Under the pieces are notes generated by a model. It was not told the origin of the DNA and did no database searches. It saw nothing but the letters and a program-made list of their open reading frames with translations. DNA of 64,000 nucleotides from contig NZ_BMQK01000008.1 in assembly GCF_014648075.1 (NCBI RefSeq), forward strand, positions 62,001 through 126,000, read 5' to 3'. The stretch is from Streptomyces ruber. GTDB taxonomy: Bacteria > Actinomycetota > Actinomycetes > Streptomycetales > Streptomycetaceae. The position numbers and the translations under genes were made by a program. Shown here piece by piece: positions 16,173 through 24,892 of the stretch. Each line of letters starts with the position of its first letter. Positions within the stretch are counted from its first letter, which is position 1.

Positions 16173-17873
16173 TCAGGCCGGTTCGAGCCCCGGGTTCCCC
16201 GCCTCGGTGACGAACGACGCCGCGGTGCCGATCGGCGCGCCGGGCGTCGTCACCGCGGGCAGCGTCCTGAAGTCGGCGCGGGCGGCGTCCTCGCCGAGCG
16301 CGACCGTCACATAGCCGCGCCGCCCGTTGTAGAACCGCATGTGCGGGTTGGCGGTCATGTACGTGTCCCAGTTGGCCGGCCTGTCGGAGCCGTCGCGGCC
16401 GCTGCTGATCGACGTGGCGACGAGCTCGGTGCCGACCGTGCGGGAGTCCTGGTCGGCAGCGTCGAAGTCTCGCTTGAGGTCGAAGGCGTACCCGACGTGG
16501 ACGTCACCGGTGAGGACCATCAGGTTCTCGACCCCGGCGGCCTCGGCACCGGCCAGGACCCGCTCCCGGGAGGCGGGGTAGCCGTCCCAGGAGTCCATGG
16601 ACAGCTTGTAGTCCTCCCCGGTGGCGTTGCGCCGCCGGGCGAAGGTGACCTGCTGCGGCACGACGTTCCACACCGCCCGCGAGCTCGCCCAGCCGTCCAG
16701 CAGCCAGCGCTCCTGCGTGGCCCCGGTCATGGTGCGCGAGGGGTCCTCCGACTCCGGGCCCGGAGTCTGCCAGCCGTCGCCGTACGCCTGGTCGGAGCGG
16801 TACTGGCGGGTGTCGAGGATGTCGAACTGCGCGAGCCGACCCCAGTGCAGGCGGCGGTACAGCCGCATGTCGGACCCGTCGGGGCGCTGCGGGCGGCGCA
16901 GCGGCTGGTTCTCGAAGTACGCGCGGTACGCGGCGGCGCGGCGCAGCAGGAACTCCTCCGGCGGCACCGAGTTCTCGGGGACGTCGCCCGCGTAGTTGTT
17001 CTCGGTCTCGTGGTCGTCCCAGGTGACGACGAAGGGGTGCGCGGCGTGCGCGGCCCGCAGGTCGGGGTCGGTCTTGTAGAGGGCGTACCGCAGGCGGTAG
17101 TCCTCCAGGGTGACCGTCTCGCGGTTGAAGTGGTCGGGCAGGACGCGGTCGGTGTAGTTGCGGTACCCGCCCACCGAGTTGACGGCGTACTCGTACAGGT
17201 AGTCCCCGAGGTGGAAGACCACGTCCACGTCTTCCTGCGCCAGGTGCCGGTACGCCGTGAAGTACCCGTCGTGGTACGCCTGGCAGGAGACGGCCGCGAG
17301 GGTCAGGGCGGGGGCGCGGTCGCCGCGGGCGGGGGCGGTGCGGGTACGGCCGGTGTCGCTGGTCCAGCGCCCGGTGCGGAAGCGGTAGAAGTACACGCGC
17401 CCGGCGGCCAGGCCCGGTACCTCGACGTGGACGGTGTGGTGGTACTCGGGATGGGCTTGGGCGGTCCCGCGTCTCACCACCCGCCGGAAGCGCTCGTCGA
17501 GGGCGACCTCCCACTGCACGGTGATCCGCCGCGCGGGCAGCCCGCCGTCCGCCTGGTACGGCACCGGGGCGAGCCGTGTCCACAGCAGCACGGAGTCGGG
17601 CAGCGGGTCGCCGGAGGCCACGCCGAGCGTGAACGGGTCCTCGGCGATCCGGGCCGCGTCCAGTTCGGCGGCGCTCGCGGCACCGGCGGCCGGCAGGTTC
17701 ACCGAGAAGGCGAGCGCGGCGGCGGCACCGGTGGTGGTGAGGAAACCGCGGCGCCCGAAGTGGCGGGCGACGGCGCGGAGTTCGGAGTCGTGGCGCGAGG
17801 AGGTGGGCGTGGTGGTGGGAGTGATGGGGGTGGTGTGCGGCTGAAGTGCAGTCGCGGGTGTCGCGGGTGTCAT
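16173..17873 (-). CDS. phoD: Alkaline phosphatase D (PhoD), Tat-exported
   Basis: A 566-residue secreted phosphodiesterase/phosphatase. The Tat signal is RHFGRRGFLTTTGAAAALAFSVNLPAAGAASA (about 38-69), cleaved after ASA. A Fn3-like N-terminal domain (PFTLGVASGDPLPDSVLLWTRL) precedes the metallophosphatase core, with metal ligands in SCQAY (Cys, Fe ligand), FHLGDYLYEY (Asp), TWDDHETENNY (Asp, Asn) and MVLTGDVHVGY (Asp, His). It scavenges phosphate from phosphodiesters outside the cell and is normally induced by PhoR-PhoP on phosphate limitation. A candidate PHO box lies about 80-110 bases upstream. Confidence 0.95.
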   Translation of the reverse strand: MTPATPATALQPHTTPITPTTTPTSSRHDSELRAVARHFGRRGFLTTTGAAAALAFSVNLPAAGAASAAELDAARIAEDPFTLGVASGDPLPDSVLLWTRLAPVPYQADGGLPARRITVQWEVALDERFRRVVRRGTAQAHPEYHHTVHVEVPGLAAGRVYFYRFRTGRWTSDTGRTRTAPARGDRAPALTLAAVSCQAYHDGYFTAYRHLAQEDVDVVFHLGDYLYEYAVNSVGGYRNYTDRVLPDHFNRETVTLEDYRLRYALYKTDPDLRAAHAAHPFVVTWDDHETENNYAGDVPENSVPPEEFLLRRAAAYRAYFENQPLRRPQRPDGSDMRLYRRLHWGRLAQFDILDTRQYRSDQAYGDGWQTPGPESEDPSRTMTGATQERWLLDGWASSRAVWNVVPQQVTFARRRNATGEDYKLSMDSWDGYPASRERVLAGAEAAGVENLMVLTGDVHVGYAFDLKRDFDAADQDSRTVGTELVATSISSGRDGSDRPANWDTYMTANPHMRFYNGRRGYVTVALGEDAARADFRTLPAVTTPGAPIGTAASFVTEAGNPGLEPA

Positions 17874-17950
17874 CCGGCCTTCCCCTGACGGTTGGTGTAC
17901 GTCGATTGGAATGGCCGGGATCGACACCCGGCTGACACGTACACAACAGT

Positions 17951-17980
17951 CAGATGACCGCCGTGTGAGTTCCGTGAGCC
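17951..17980 (-). promoter_or_regulatory. Candidate PHO box upstream of phoD
   Basis: On the minus strand the sequence reads CTCACGGAA, CTCACACGGCG, GTCATCTG, that is, three copies of a TCA-centred unit. The last two lie 11 bases apart, as in PhoP direct repeat units; the first spacing is 9. The match to GTTCACC is weak, so this is a suggestion from position and spacing only. Confidence 0.35.
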
Positions 17981-18120
17981 GGGACCGGGAGGGCTGCCGC
18001 ACGGCGGGGCGCGGCCACCCGATCGGCCGCGTGGGACGGTCGCGCGGGTGTGGTCGGTGGGACGGTAGAACCGTAGGACCGTAGCAACACGCACCGGAGT
18101 TCCACACGACCCTGATCGGC

Positions 18121-18159
18121 CCTTCTCAGTTCCTCTCAGTTCCTCTCAGTTCCTCTCAG
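18121..18159. repeat. 10-bp tandem repeat (TTCCTCTCAG), three full copies and a partial
   Basis: TTCCTCTCAG is repeated perfectly three times, preceded by CTTCTCAG, ending 14 bases before the GTG start of the DoxX gene. It may be part of the leader or simply slippage. Confidence 0.9.
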
Positions 18160-18173
18160 ATTCTGGAGTCACC

Positions 18174-18716
18174 GTGACCCCTTACGACCGACGTGACCTC
18201 GGACTGCTGCTGCTCCGTCTCGGCACAGGCGGCGTACTGGCGGCGCACGGCGCGCAGAAGCTCTTCGGCTGGTTCGGCGGGCACGGCCTCGAGGGCACGA
18301 GCGGCTGGATGGAGTCCATCGGGTACGCGCCGGGCAGGGCGAGCGCGATGGCCGCGGGGCTGGCGGAGACGGGCGGCGGCACGCTGCTCGCGCTGGGCCT
18401 CGCCACGCCCGCCGCCGGTGCGGCCGCCGCGGGGGCGATGGCGGGCGCGGCCGCGGTGCACACACCGAACGGGTTCTTCGCCCAGGAGGGCGGTTACGAG
18501 TACGCGGCGGCGCTCGGCCTGACCTCCGCGGGCCTCGCGGTCACGGGCCCCGGCCGGCTCTCCCTGGACCACGCCTTCCGGCACGTCCTCAACCGCGGCT
18601 GGATGGTCCCGGTGGCCCTCGCGGGCACGGCGGCGGCCACGGCGCTGGTCGTGGGGGCGCGGAGCAGGCGGGTGCGGTCGCAGAAGGCGGAGCAGCAGCA
18701 GGCGCCGTTCGACTGA
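18174..18716 (+). CDS. DoxX-family membrane protein
   Basis: A 180-residue protein with four membrane helices. It starts LGLLLLRLGTGGVLAAHGAQKLFGWFGGHGLEGT, the classic DoxX opening with a conserved His and the KLFGWFGG motif. The core (AAGLAETGGGTLLALGL) carries the membrane Glu typical of the family. Actinobacterial DoxX proteins have been tied to thiol and oxidative-stress defence in membrane complexes with superoxide dismutase (mycobacterial MRC complex), but nothing here links it to those partners. GTG 18174 has GGAG eight bases upstream. Confidence 0.88.
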   Translation: MTPYDRRDLGLLLLRLGTGGVLAAHGAQKLFGWFGGHGLEGTSGWMESIGYAPGRASAMAAGLAETGGGTLLALGLATPAAGAAAAGAMAGAAAVHTPNGFFAQEGGYEYAAALGLTSAGLAVTGPGRLSLDHAFRHVLNRGWMVPVALAGTAAATALVVGARSRRVRSQKAEQQQAPFD

Positions 18717-18742
18717 GAGCCGGGCCATGGCAGGCTGCGGGC

Positions 18743-19093
18743 ATGAGCGATCACCACGAGCAGCCCGGCCTCTGGGAGTCGGTGGCCCGCCTCCGCTCCT
18801 GGCTGGACGCGGGTCACCCCGCCAGCAGCCGGGACGACACTCAGTCGGCCCTCCTCCTCCGCGTCCTGAAACTGTCGGAGGAGGTCGGCGAGGTCGCCCA
18901 GGCGGTGATCGGCGCGACCGGCCAGAACCCGCGCAAGGGCACCACCCACTCCTGGGACGACGTGGGCTCCGAACTGTGCGACGTGGTGATCACGGCCCTG
19001 GTGGCCCTGCACACCCTGACTCCGGACGCCCGCGAGGTCTTCACGGCCCGCCTGGCGGAGGTGGTGGAACGCTCGGCCGCCACCTCCCCCTGA
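18743..19093 (+). CDS. MazG-like nucleotide pyrophosphohydrolase
   Basis: A 116-residue all-alpha protein. LRVLKLSEEVGEVAQAVIG shows the EExxE-type Mg-binding helix and ELCDVVITALVAL the ExxD helix of the MazG superfamily. Members hydrolyse non-canonical NTPs to NMP and pyrophosphate. The single-domain size matches the MazG-like family of actinobacteria. It is 26 bases after doxX on the same strand, and could be co-transcribed. The SWDDVG segment between the metal-binding helices is a likely substrate loop. Confidence 0.86.
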   Translation: MSDHHEQPGLWESVARLRSWLDAGHPASSRDDTQSALLLRVLKLSEEVGEVAQAVIGATGQNPRKGTTHSWDDVGSELCDVVITALVALHTLTPDAREVFTARLAEVVERSAATSP

Positions 19094-19096
19094 GGA

Positions 19097-20182
19097 TCAC
19101 AGGGCACCCTTGCGCCACTCCCGGGAGAGCAGATACCCGAGGTACGCACCACCGATCGCCATGGTCCAGATGCCGACGGGCAGGTCCTCGAAGACGGGGG
19201 CGTGCTGGGCGGCGAGGTCGGCGACGACCAGCAGCAAGGCACCCATGAGCGCGGACAGGGCCAGGTGGGGACCGGTTCCCCGGGTGATCCGCCGGGCGAT
19301 CTGCGGTGCGGTGAGCGCGATGAACGCGATGGGCCCGGCGGCGGTGACCGCACCGGCGGACAGGGCGACGGAGAGCACGATGGCCCAGGTGTACGTCCGC
19401 CTGGCGGGGGCACCCAGCGCCGCCGCCGTGGTCTCCCCCATCTCCGCCATGCCCAACGGCCGTGACAGCAGGACCGCCGGAGGCACGCAGAGGAGCAGGA
19501 CCACGCCGATGGTCGCCGCGTCCTCCCACGAGCGTGCGGTCAGGCTGCCGTTCAGATAGGCGCTGAGCACCGTGGCCTGGTCGCGCTCGATCGCGTACAC
19601 GATGTACTGGATGAACGCGTTGGCCATCGCGGACACCGCCACACCGGCGATGACGAACCGCGTGGGGTTGCGGAAGCCCGTTCCCGTCGAGACGTAGACG
19701 ACGCCCATGGCCGCCACCGCGCCGAGGAGCGCGCCCAGGGCCACGGGCACGCTGCCGGGGAACAGCAGGGCGACGAGCGCGGCGCCGGCCCCCGCGCCCG
19801 GCGCGATGCCGATGACGTCGGGACTGCCGAGCGGGTTGCGCGTCACGGACTGGAAGAGGGCCCCGGACAGCCCGAAGGCCGCGCCCGCGGCGACGGCCAC
19901 GACGAGCCGCGGTCCCCGCAGCCGGTCGATGACGAAGGCGTCGACGCCGGTGGCGTTCCCGGCGAGGGCCGACGGCAGGTCGGCCAGGCCGATGCCCAGC
20001 CGCCCGGCCGTGAGCGTGGCGACACAGGCGAGGGCGAGGAGCAGCAGCAGACCGGCGCCGACGTACAGCACACGCACCTGCGCGCGCAGGACGACCGACG
20101 GCCCGAGCCGGAGGAGCGCCCAGCGCGTGGCGGGCCGCTCACGGGACCGCACGGCACGGGCTGCGGAACGAGGACTCTTCAC
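19097..20182 (-). CDS. FecCD-family iron-siderophore ABC permease
   Basis: A 361-residue permease with about nine to ten membrane helices. Conserved FecCD features: LRGPRLVVAVAAGAAFGLSGALFQSVTRNPLGSPDVIG (the RLPR-like entry and QxxxRNPLAxPxxLG motif) and GPIAFIALTAPQIARRI, the coupling loop to the ATPase. It is the last gene of a three-gene operon with a binding protein and another permease; the two permeases should form a heterodimer. The first 35 residues are cytosolic and basic. No cognate ATPase gene is in the window, so one encoded elsewhere must be shared. Confidence 0.92.
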   Translation of the reverse strand: MKSPRSAARAVRSRERPATRWALLRLGPSVVLRAQVRVLYVGAGLLLLLALACVATLTAGRLGIGLADLPSALAGNATGVDAFVIDRLRGPRLVVAVAAGAAFGLSGALFQSVTRNPLGSPDVIGIAPGAGAGAALVALLFPGSVPVALGALLGAVAAMGVVYVSTGTGFRNPTRFVIAGVAVSAMANAFIQYIVYAIERDQATVLSAYLNGSLTARSWEDAATIGVVLLLCVPPAVLLSRPLGMAEMGETTAAALGAPARRTYTWAIVLSVALSAGAVTAAGPIAFIALTAPQIARRITRGTGPHLALSALMGALLLVVADLAAQHAPVFEDLPVGIWTMAIGGAYLGYLLSREWRKGAL

Positions 20183-20192
20183 TTCGGACTCT

Positions 20193-21191
20193 TCACTTCG
20201 TGGCTCTCATCCTGCGCACGGCGAGCAGCAGGGCGGGGGCTCCGGCGAACGCGGTCACGACACCGACCATGAGTTCCTGCGGCCGCACCAGCACACGCCC
20301 GACCACGTCCGCCAGCAGGAGCAGAACCGCACCGAGCAGCGCGGCGAAGACGACCTGGCGCCGCATGTCGATCCCGACGAGCGCCCGGACCAGATGAGGA
20401 ACCGCGAGACCGACGAAGACGATCGGCCCCGCGGCCGCGGTCGCGCCCGCGCTCAGCACGACCGCCGTCAGCAGCCCGACGGCCCGCACCCGGGCCGGAC
20501 TGGCGCCGAGGGCGGCGGCGGAGTCCTCCCCCAGCGCCATGGCGTCGAGCGCCCTGCCCAGCAGCAGCGCGACGACGAGCCCCACGGCGATCAGGGGCAG
20601 CACGGTCCATACCGCCTCGAAGTTGCGCCCGGTCAGCGCGCCGACGACCCAGTAGCGGTAACTGTCGAAGGTCCGCGGGCTGCTGAGCGTCACCGCCTGG
20701 ATGAAGGCACTGAGCACCGCGGTGAGCACGGCCCCGCCCAGCACCAGCCGGGCCGGACTGGCCCCGGCGCCCCTCCCGCCCAGGAGGTGGACGAACGCCC
20801 CGGCGAGCAGCGCCCCGGGCAGCGCCCACAGCAGCAACTGCATCTGCCCCGAGGCGCCCAGGAACGCACTGGCCGCGACCACACTGGCGGCGGCCCCGGT
20901 GTTGATGCCCATCAGCCCGGGCTCGGCCAGCGGGTTGCGGGTGACCGCCTGCATGAGCACGCCGGCCACGGCGAGCCCGGCCCCGACGAGCAGCCCGAGC
21001 ACGGTACGGGGATAGCGGCTCTCCACCACGACCGTGGCATACGCGTCCCCGCGCCCGAGGACGGCCTCCCAGACCTCACCGGGCGGGATGTTCTTGTTGC
21101 CGACCATGACGCTGACGAAACAGACGAGCACGAGGACCGCCACCGCGCCCAGGGCGATGACGGCCGTCCGCGCTCGGGAGTGCACCCGCAT
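20193..21191 (-). CDS. FecCD-family iron-siderophore ABC permease
   Basis: A 332-residue membrane protein of the same family as the downstream permease. The motif RYPRTVLGLLVGAGLAVAGVLMQAVTRNPLAEPGLMGI is the standard FecCD signature, and GPIVFVGLAVPHLVRALVG is the coupling helix region. GEDSAAALGASPARVR is the second conserved cytosolic loop. It lies 58 bases after the binding-protein gene and 10 before the next permease, so the operon is compact. Iron control by the box at 22376 is expected for the whole set. Confidence 0.93.
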   Translation of the reverse strand: MRVHSRARTAVIALGAVAVLVLVCFVSVMVGNKNIPPGEVWEAVLGRGDAYATVVVESRYPRTVLGLLVGAGLAVAGVLMQAVTRNPLAEPGLMGINTGAAASVVAASAFLGASGQMQLLLWALPGALLAGAFVHLLGGRGAGASPARLVLGGAVLTAVLSAFIQAVTLSSPRTFDSYRYWVVGALTGRNFEAVWTVLPLIAVGLVVALLLGRALDAMALGEDSAAALGASPARVRAVGLLTAVVLSAGATAAAGPIVFVGLAVPHLVRALVGIDMRRQVVFAALLGAVLLLLADVVGRVLVRPQELMVGVVTAFAGAPALLLAVRRMRATK

Positions 21192-21249
21192 ACTGTCGCC
21201 GACCTGTACCTGACTGACCTGTGCCTGACCTGTCGTCGCTCCTCGTCGG

Positions 21250-22293
21250 CTACTTGCCGGCCTTCTCGATGGCCTTGTCGATGATCGGCAGGTAGCGCTC
21301 GATGCTGTACGGCACGGTCAGCGGGTTGAGCATGGAGGACGCCGTGACGAAGGAGTAGTCGTCGCTGTAGACGAGGGCGCCCTTCTTGACGGCGGGCATG
21401 GCCGCGTACAGCGGCTGGGCCTCGATCTCCTTGCGCGTCTTCTCGTCGGTGTAGAAGGTGAAGAGGAGATCGCTGTCGTTGAGCTTGTCGGCGTTCTCGA
21501 GTCCGATGAGGGAGGAGTCGGTGCCCTCGGTCTCCTCGAAGGTGTCGACGACGGGGTCCACCTTCAGCCCGAGCGACTTCACCATCTCGACGCGCTGCTC
21601 GGTGGAGCTGAAGACGCCGAGCGTGCCCGGTCCCGAGGTGTAGATGTACGAGAACTGGTAGTTCGCGTAGTCGGGCCGGGTCTTGGCCGCGTCGGCGAGC
21701 TGCTTCTTGATGTCCGCGATGAGCTTGTCGGCCTGCTCGGGCTCCCCGACGGCCTTCGCCACGATCTCGATCTGCTGGTCCCAGTCGGTGCTCCACGCCT
21801 GGTCCGGGTAGGCGACGGTCGGGGCGATGTCCTTCAGCACGTCGTACTGCTTCTGCGTGATGCCGGACCACGGGGCGAGGATGAGGTCGGGCGCGAGCTC
21901 GGTGATCGCCTCGATGTCGAGCTGCTCGCCGCCGGCGAACTGCTCGGGCAGCTCGTCGCCCTTCTCCTCCACGGCCTCCTTGATCCAGGGGAGGTAGCCG
22001 GAGTCGTCGCTGCCCCACGCGTACTCCTCCACGCCGACCGGCGTGTGGCCCAGCGCGATGGCCGTCTCGGCGGAACCCTGCCCGAGGGTGACGATCCGCT
22101 CGGGCGCCTTCTCGATGGTGGCGGTGCCCAGCGCGCTCTTGATGGAGACGGGGAAGGCGCCGCCGGCGTCACCGCCGGCGGACGAGGTACCGCTCTCCTC
22201 CCCGCCACCACAGGCACTCACCGCCAGCATCACGGAAGCGATCGCCACGGCGGCGAGAGCGCGACGCGGCCTCCGGCCGGATGCGTTGAGCAT
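21250..22293 (-). CDS. Iron-siderophore ABC transporter substrate-binding lipoprotein
   Basis: A 347-residue lipoprotein. The signal ends at a lipobox SAC, Cys28 (VMLAVSACGGGEES). The mature part has the two-lobed FhuD/BtuF-type fold: RIVTLGQGSAETAIALGHTPVGVEEYAW, then DIEAITELAPDLILAPWSGITQKQYDVLKDIAPTVAYP, with the long linking helix near residues 160-190. It captures ferric siderophore at the membrane surface and hands it to the two FecCD permeases encoded downstream. The specific siderophore cannot be read off. An iron box lies about 83 bases upstream of the ATG. Confidence 0.93.
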   Translation of the reverse strand: MLNASGRRPRRALAAVAIASVMLAVSACGGGEESGTSSAGGDAGGAFPVSIKSALGTATIEKAPERIVTLGQGSAETAIALGHTPVGVEEYAWGSDDSGYLPWIKEAVEEKGDELPEQFAGGEQLDIEAITELAPDLILAPWSGITQKQYDVLKDIAPTVAYPDQAWSTDWDQQIEIVAKAVGEPEQADKLIADIKKQLADAAKTRPDYANYQFSYIYTSGPGTLGVFSSTEQRVEMVKSLGLKVDPVVDTFEETEGTDSSLIGLENADKLNDSDLLFTFYTDEKTRKEIEAQPLYAAMPAVKKGALVYSDDYSFVTASSMLNPLTVPYSIERYLPIIDKAIEKAGK

Positions 22294-22375
22294 GGGTTTC
22301 CTTCCCCCTGGACAAGCCGAGCACGACGAAGGGTTGGCGGCGACCGGCGTACGGAGACGGCCTCCACCAACCCAG

Positions 22376-22393
22376 TTAGGTAACCCTAACCTA
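22376..22393. promoter_or_regulatory. Iron box (DmdR/IdeR operator) of the siderophore-uptake operon
   Basis: TTAGGTAACCCTAACCTA is close to the consensus iron box. It lies about 83 bases before the binding-protein ATG and about 40 bases beyond the stop of the aldo/keto reductase gene. Confidence 0.88.
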
Positions 22394-22431
22394 TCTGTCG
22401 CGCGGAGTCACAGGCTCACCGGGGCACGGGG

Positions 22432-23382
22432 TCACAGCGCCTCGTCGAGAACGCGCCGCAGCTCCCCGGGCAGCCGCAGCCGCGCCCCGGCGAGCGCCTC
22501 GTCGAGCTGCTCGGCACTGCTGACGCCGACGATCGGAACGACGCCCGGCTCCCCGCCGATCAGCCAGGCCAGCACCACCTGGTTCCGGCTGACCCCGAGC
22601 TCCCCGGCCACCTTGTCGAGCGCCGCCAGCCGCCGGACCGTACCGGGGTGGTCGTACGCCTCGGGCAGCGCCCGGCCGTCCGGCCGGCTGTAGAACCCGT
22701 ACAGCAGGGCGGTGTACACCCACAGGCTCAACTCCGGTTCGCTGCCGACGTAGTCGAGCACCTCGTCCGTCACCCACCCGAACCGGTGGTTCTGCCCGGG
22801 CACGGGCACGCCGGGCCGGGGCTGGAGGTAGGAGTGCCGGAGCTGCAGCGCGCTGTACCCGGCCCACCCGTTCTCCCGGGCGATCCGCCGCGCCCGCTCC
22901 ACCCGCCACACCGGATGGTTGGAGCACCCCAGCCGCCCCACGACCCCCTCGGCGGCCAGCGCGCCGAACGCCTCGACGGACTCCTCCAGCGGAACCGTCC
23001 GATCCTCCATGTGAGCCCAGAACAGATCGATCCGATCGACACCCAGCCGCCGCAGACTCCCCTCGACTCCGGCCTTGACCGCCGCCGCGGACAGCCCCTC
23101 CCGATTGGCCGGCCACTCCCCGCCGTCGACGGGTTCGGCCCCCACCTTGCTGCTGAGGTACACCCGCTCCCGCCGCCCGGGACGACGGGCCAGCCACCGC
23201 CCGAGGACCTCCTCGCTCTGCCCGCCGAAACCGCTCGGGTCGGACCAGAAGGAGTAGCAGTCGGCGGTGTCGAGCATGGTCCCACCGGCGTCGACGAACT
23301 GGTCGAGCAGACGTAACGACGTGCCGGCGTCCACCTCGGTGCCGAATTTCATGGTTCCCAGGGCGAAGTTCACTTCGGGCAT
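22432..23382 (-). CDS. Aldo/keto reductase
   Basis: A 316-residue TIM-barrel NADPH-dependent reductase. Catalytic residues: Asp in LDTADCYSFW (Asp and Tyr of the tetrad), Lys in VYLSSKVGAEP and His in DLFWAHMED. The C-terminal NADPH-binding part contains VVPIVGVSSAEQLDEALAG. The barrel is complete and of usual length. The substrate is unknown. ATG 23382 has GGAAGGA about eight bases upstream; the longer reading to 23670 is not coding in character. It lies downstream of and in line with the siderophore operon promoter but on a separate transcription unit. Confidence 0.9.
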   Translation of the reverse strand: MPEVNFALGTMKFGTEVDAGTSLRLLDQFVDAGGTMLDTADCYSFWSDPSGFGGQSEEVLGRWLARRPGRRERVYLSSKVGAEPVDGGEWPANREGLSAAAVKAGVEGSLRRLGVDRIDLFWAHMEDRTVPLEESVEAFGALAAEGVVGRLGCSNHPVWRVERARRIARENGWAGYSALQLRHSYLQPRPGVPVPGQNHRFGWVTDEVLDYVGSEPELSLWVYTALLYGFYSRPDGRALPEAYDHPGTVRRLAALDKVAGELGVSRNQVVLAWLIGGEPGVVPIVGVSSAEQLDEALAGARLRLPGELRRVLDEAL

Positions 23383-23794
23383 GGCTCGGTCCTTCCAGGG
23401 ACGGGCAAACGGATGGAAGTGGCAGCGGGACTTGCACACGCGATGCGCCTGCGAAGGCATCGTGACAATTGGAGTGCGCTCAAACGCAAGAGACTTCTGA
23501 CGCTCGGCCAGATGTACGGCAAACGTCCAGGTCACGAGCGCTCGAGAAAAAATGTCCACCCGGCTGTGAACCCAGTCACGCCCCCTTTCCGGATGATCAC
23601 TCGTGTGCTTGTGTGTTCGTGGGGCGCGATGTGGCCACGACGCACCTGGAAGGTCGGTGCTGCCCGCCACGGCTCACGTGCCCGGACTCACGGTTTTATC
23701 GCGCGCCGCGACACAACCCTGCCCGCCCGAACGCCGTCGTACGGCGCGGGGAACGGGACATCGCCGTCGCCATCGAACGCATGCGGAGACATCT
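23383..23794. other. Intergenic region of lower GC, divergent promoter space
   Basis: About 410 bases between the aldo/keto reductase and the LuxE-like gene. No convincing gene is seen. It is clearly less GC-rich than its surroundings, with an A-rich tract (GAGAAAAAATG near 23545) and a 6-bp inverted repeat CGCCGT-CGT-ACGGCG at 23732-23746 just ahead of the LuxE-like gene, which may be a regulator site. The change in composition marks the left border of the accessory region. Confidence 0.55.
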
Positions 23795-24892
23795 GTGCAC
23801 TGGAATTGGCACGAAGCCCCGGGACTCGACGAGGAGGAGTTCTTCTCGAACGCCATGAGTTGGCACTTCTCCCCGGAGACCGGATCGCGGTTCTGGCTGG
23901 ACCGTCTCGAGAGTCTCGGCTTCGACCCCGTCCGGGACGTGCGGACGCACGCCGATCTCGCGCTCTTCCCGAACTTGGCCAACGATCTGCGCGATGTCCC
24001 CGTCGAGGACCTCGTGCCCCGGGGGTACGGGGAGTCCGCGGACGTGATCGGCGCGTACGACAGCGGCGGGACCACCGGTTCGCCCAAGCGGGTCGTGCTG
24101 CAACGGGACTGGATGCGGCACTCGCTGGCCTGGAAGTCCGCCCGCATGGACGACCTTGGGTTCCCGCGCGGCGCGGACGCGAACTGGCTGACCGTGGCGC
24201 CGTCCGGTCCGCACATCTTCGGCAGGCTGATGGCCGAACTTCCCGCGATGCGCGGTGGCGTGGCGTTCACCGTCGACCTGGACCCGCGCTGGGTGCGCCG
24301 CTGCCTGGCCGAGGGACGCGCCGAGGAGGCCGACCGGTACGCCGAGCACGTCGTCGACCAGGTCGAGACCGTGCTGGCGAGCCAGCGGATCGGGGTGCTG
24401 GTGGCGACTCCGCCGCTGCTGGAGCGCATGGCCGAACGCGAGTCGCTCGTGGAGACCATCAACACGAAGGTCTCCGTGATCATGTGGGGTGGTGCGCACA
24501 TGGATCCCGACACCCGGCACCTGCTGCGGCACGAGGTGTTCCCCGACGTGGCGCTGCGAGGGCAGTACGGCAGCACCACCATCCTCGGGGGCAGCATGGA
24601 GCGCCCCGCCGGGCCTGGCGCGGAGTCCTCGAAGGCCTGCGTGTTCGACTCCTTCTCGCCCTACACGACGTTCTCGGTGGTGGACCCCCACACGCGTGAG
24701 GAGGTCGCCGAGGGCGAGCGCGGGCAGGTCGTGATGCACCACGTGAGCAAGGCGATGCTGCTGCCGAACAACCTCGAACGGGACACCGCCACCCGCGTGA
24801 CCGCCCCGGCGGGCTCGCTCGGCGTCTCGGTCGCCGACGTCGCCCCGGTGGCGTCCTTCGAGAACGCCACGGTGATCGAGGGGGTCTACTGA
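23795..24892 (+). CDS. LuxE/PaaK-like acyl-activating enzyme
   Basis: A 365-residue member of the adenylate-forming superfamily. The ATP-binding loop is YDSGGTTGSPKRVVLQ (about 88-103), and the A5-like motif LRGQYGSTTILGG near residue 250 follows IMWGGAHMDPD. The protein is shorter than phenylacetate-CoA ligases and lacks their large C-terminal domain, which is typical of LuxE acyl-protein synthetases. By analogy with LuxE it would adenylate a carboxylic acid and pass it to the adjacent reductase. The usual C-terminal acceptor Cys of LuxE is not obvious. GTG 23795 has GGAGA seven bases upstream. Its stop overlaps the next ATG (TGATG). Confidence 0.75.
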   Translation: MHWNWHEAPGLDEEEFFSNAMSWHFSPETGSRFWLDRLESLGFDPVRDVRTHADLALFPNLANDLRDVPVEDLVPRGYGESADVIGAYDSGGTTGSPKRVVLQRDWMRHSLAWKSARMDDLGFPRGADANWLTVAPSGPHIFGRLMAELPAMRGGVAFTVDLDPRWVRRCLAEGRAEEADRYAEHVVDQVETVLASQRIGVLVATPPLLERMAERESLVETINTKVSVIMWGGAHMDPDTRHLLRHEVFPDVALRGQYGSTTILGGSMERPAGPGAESSKACVFDSFSPYTTFSVVDPHTREEVAEGERGQVVMHHVSKAMLLPNNLERDTATRVTAPAGSLGVSVADVAPVASFENATVIEGVY

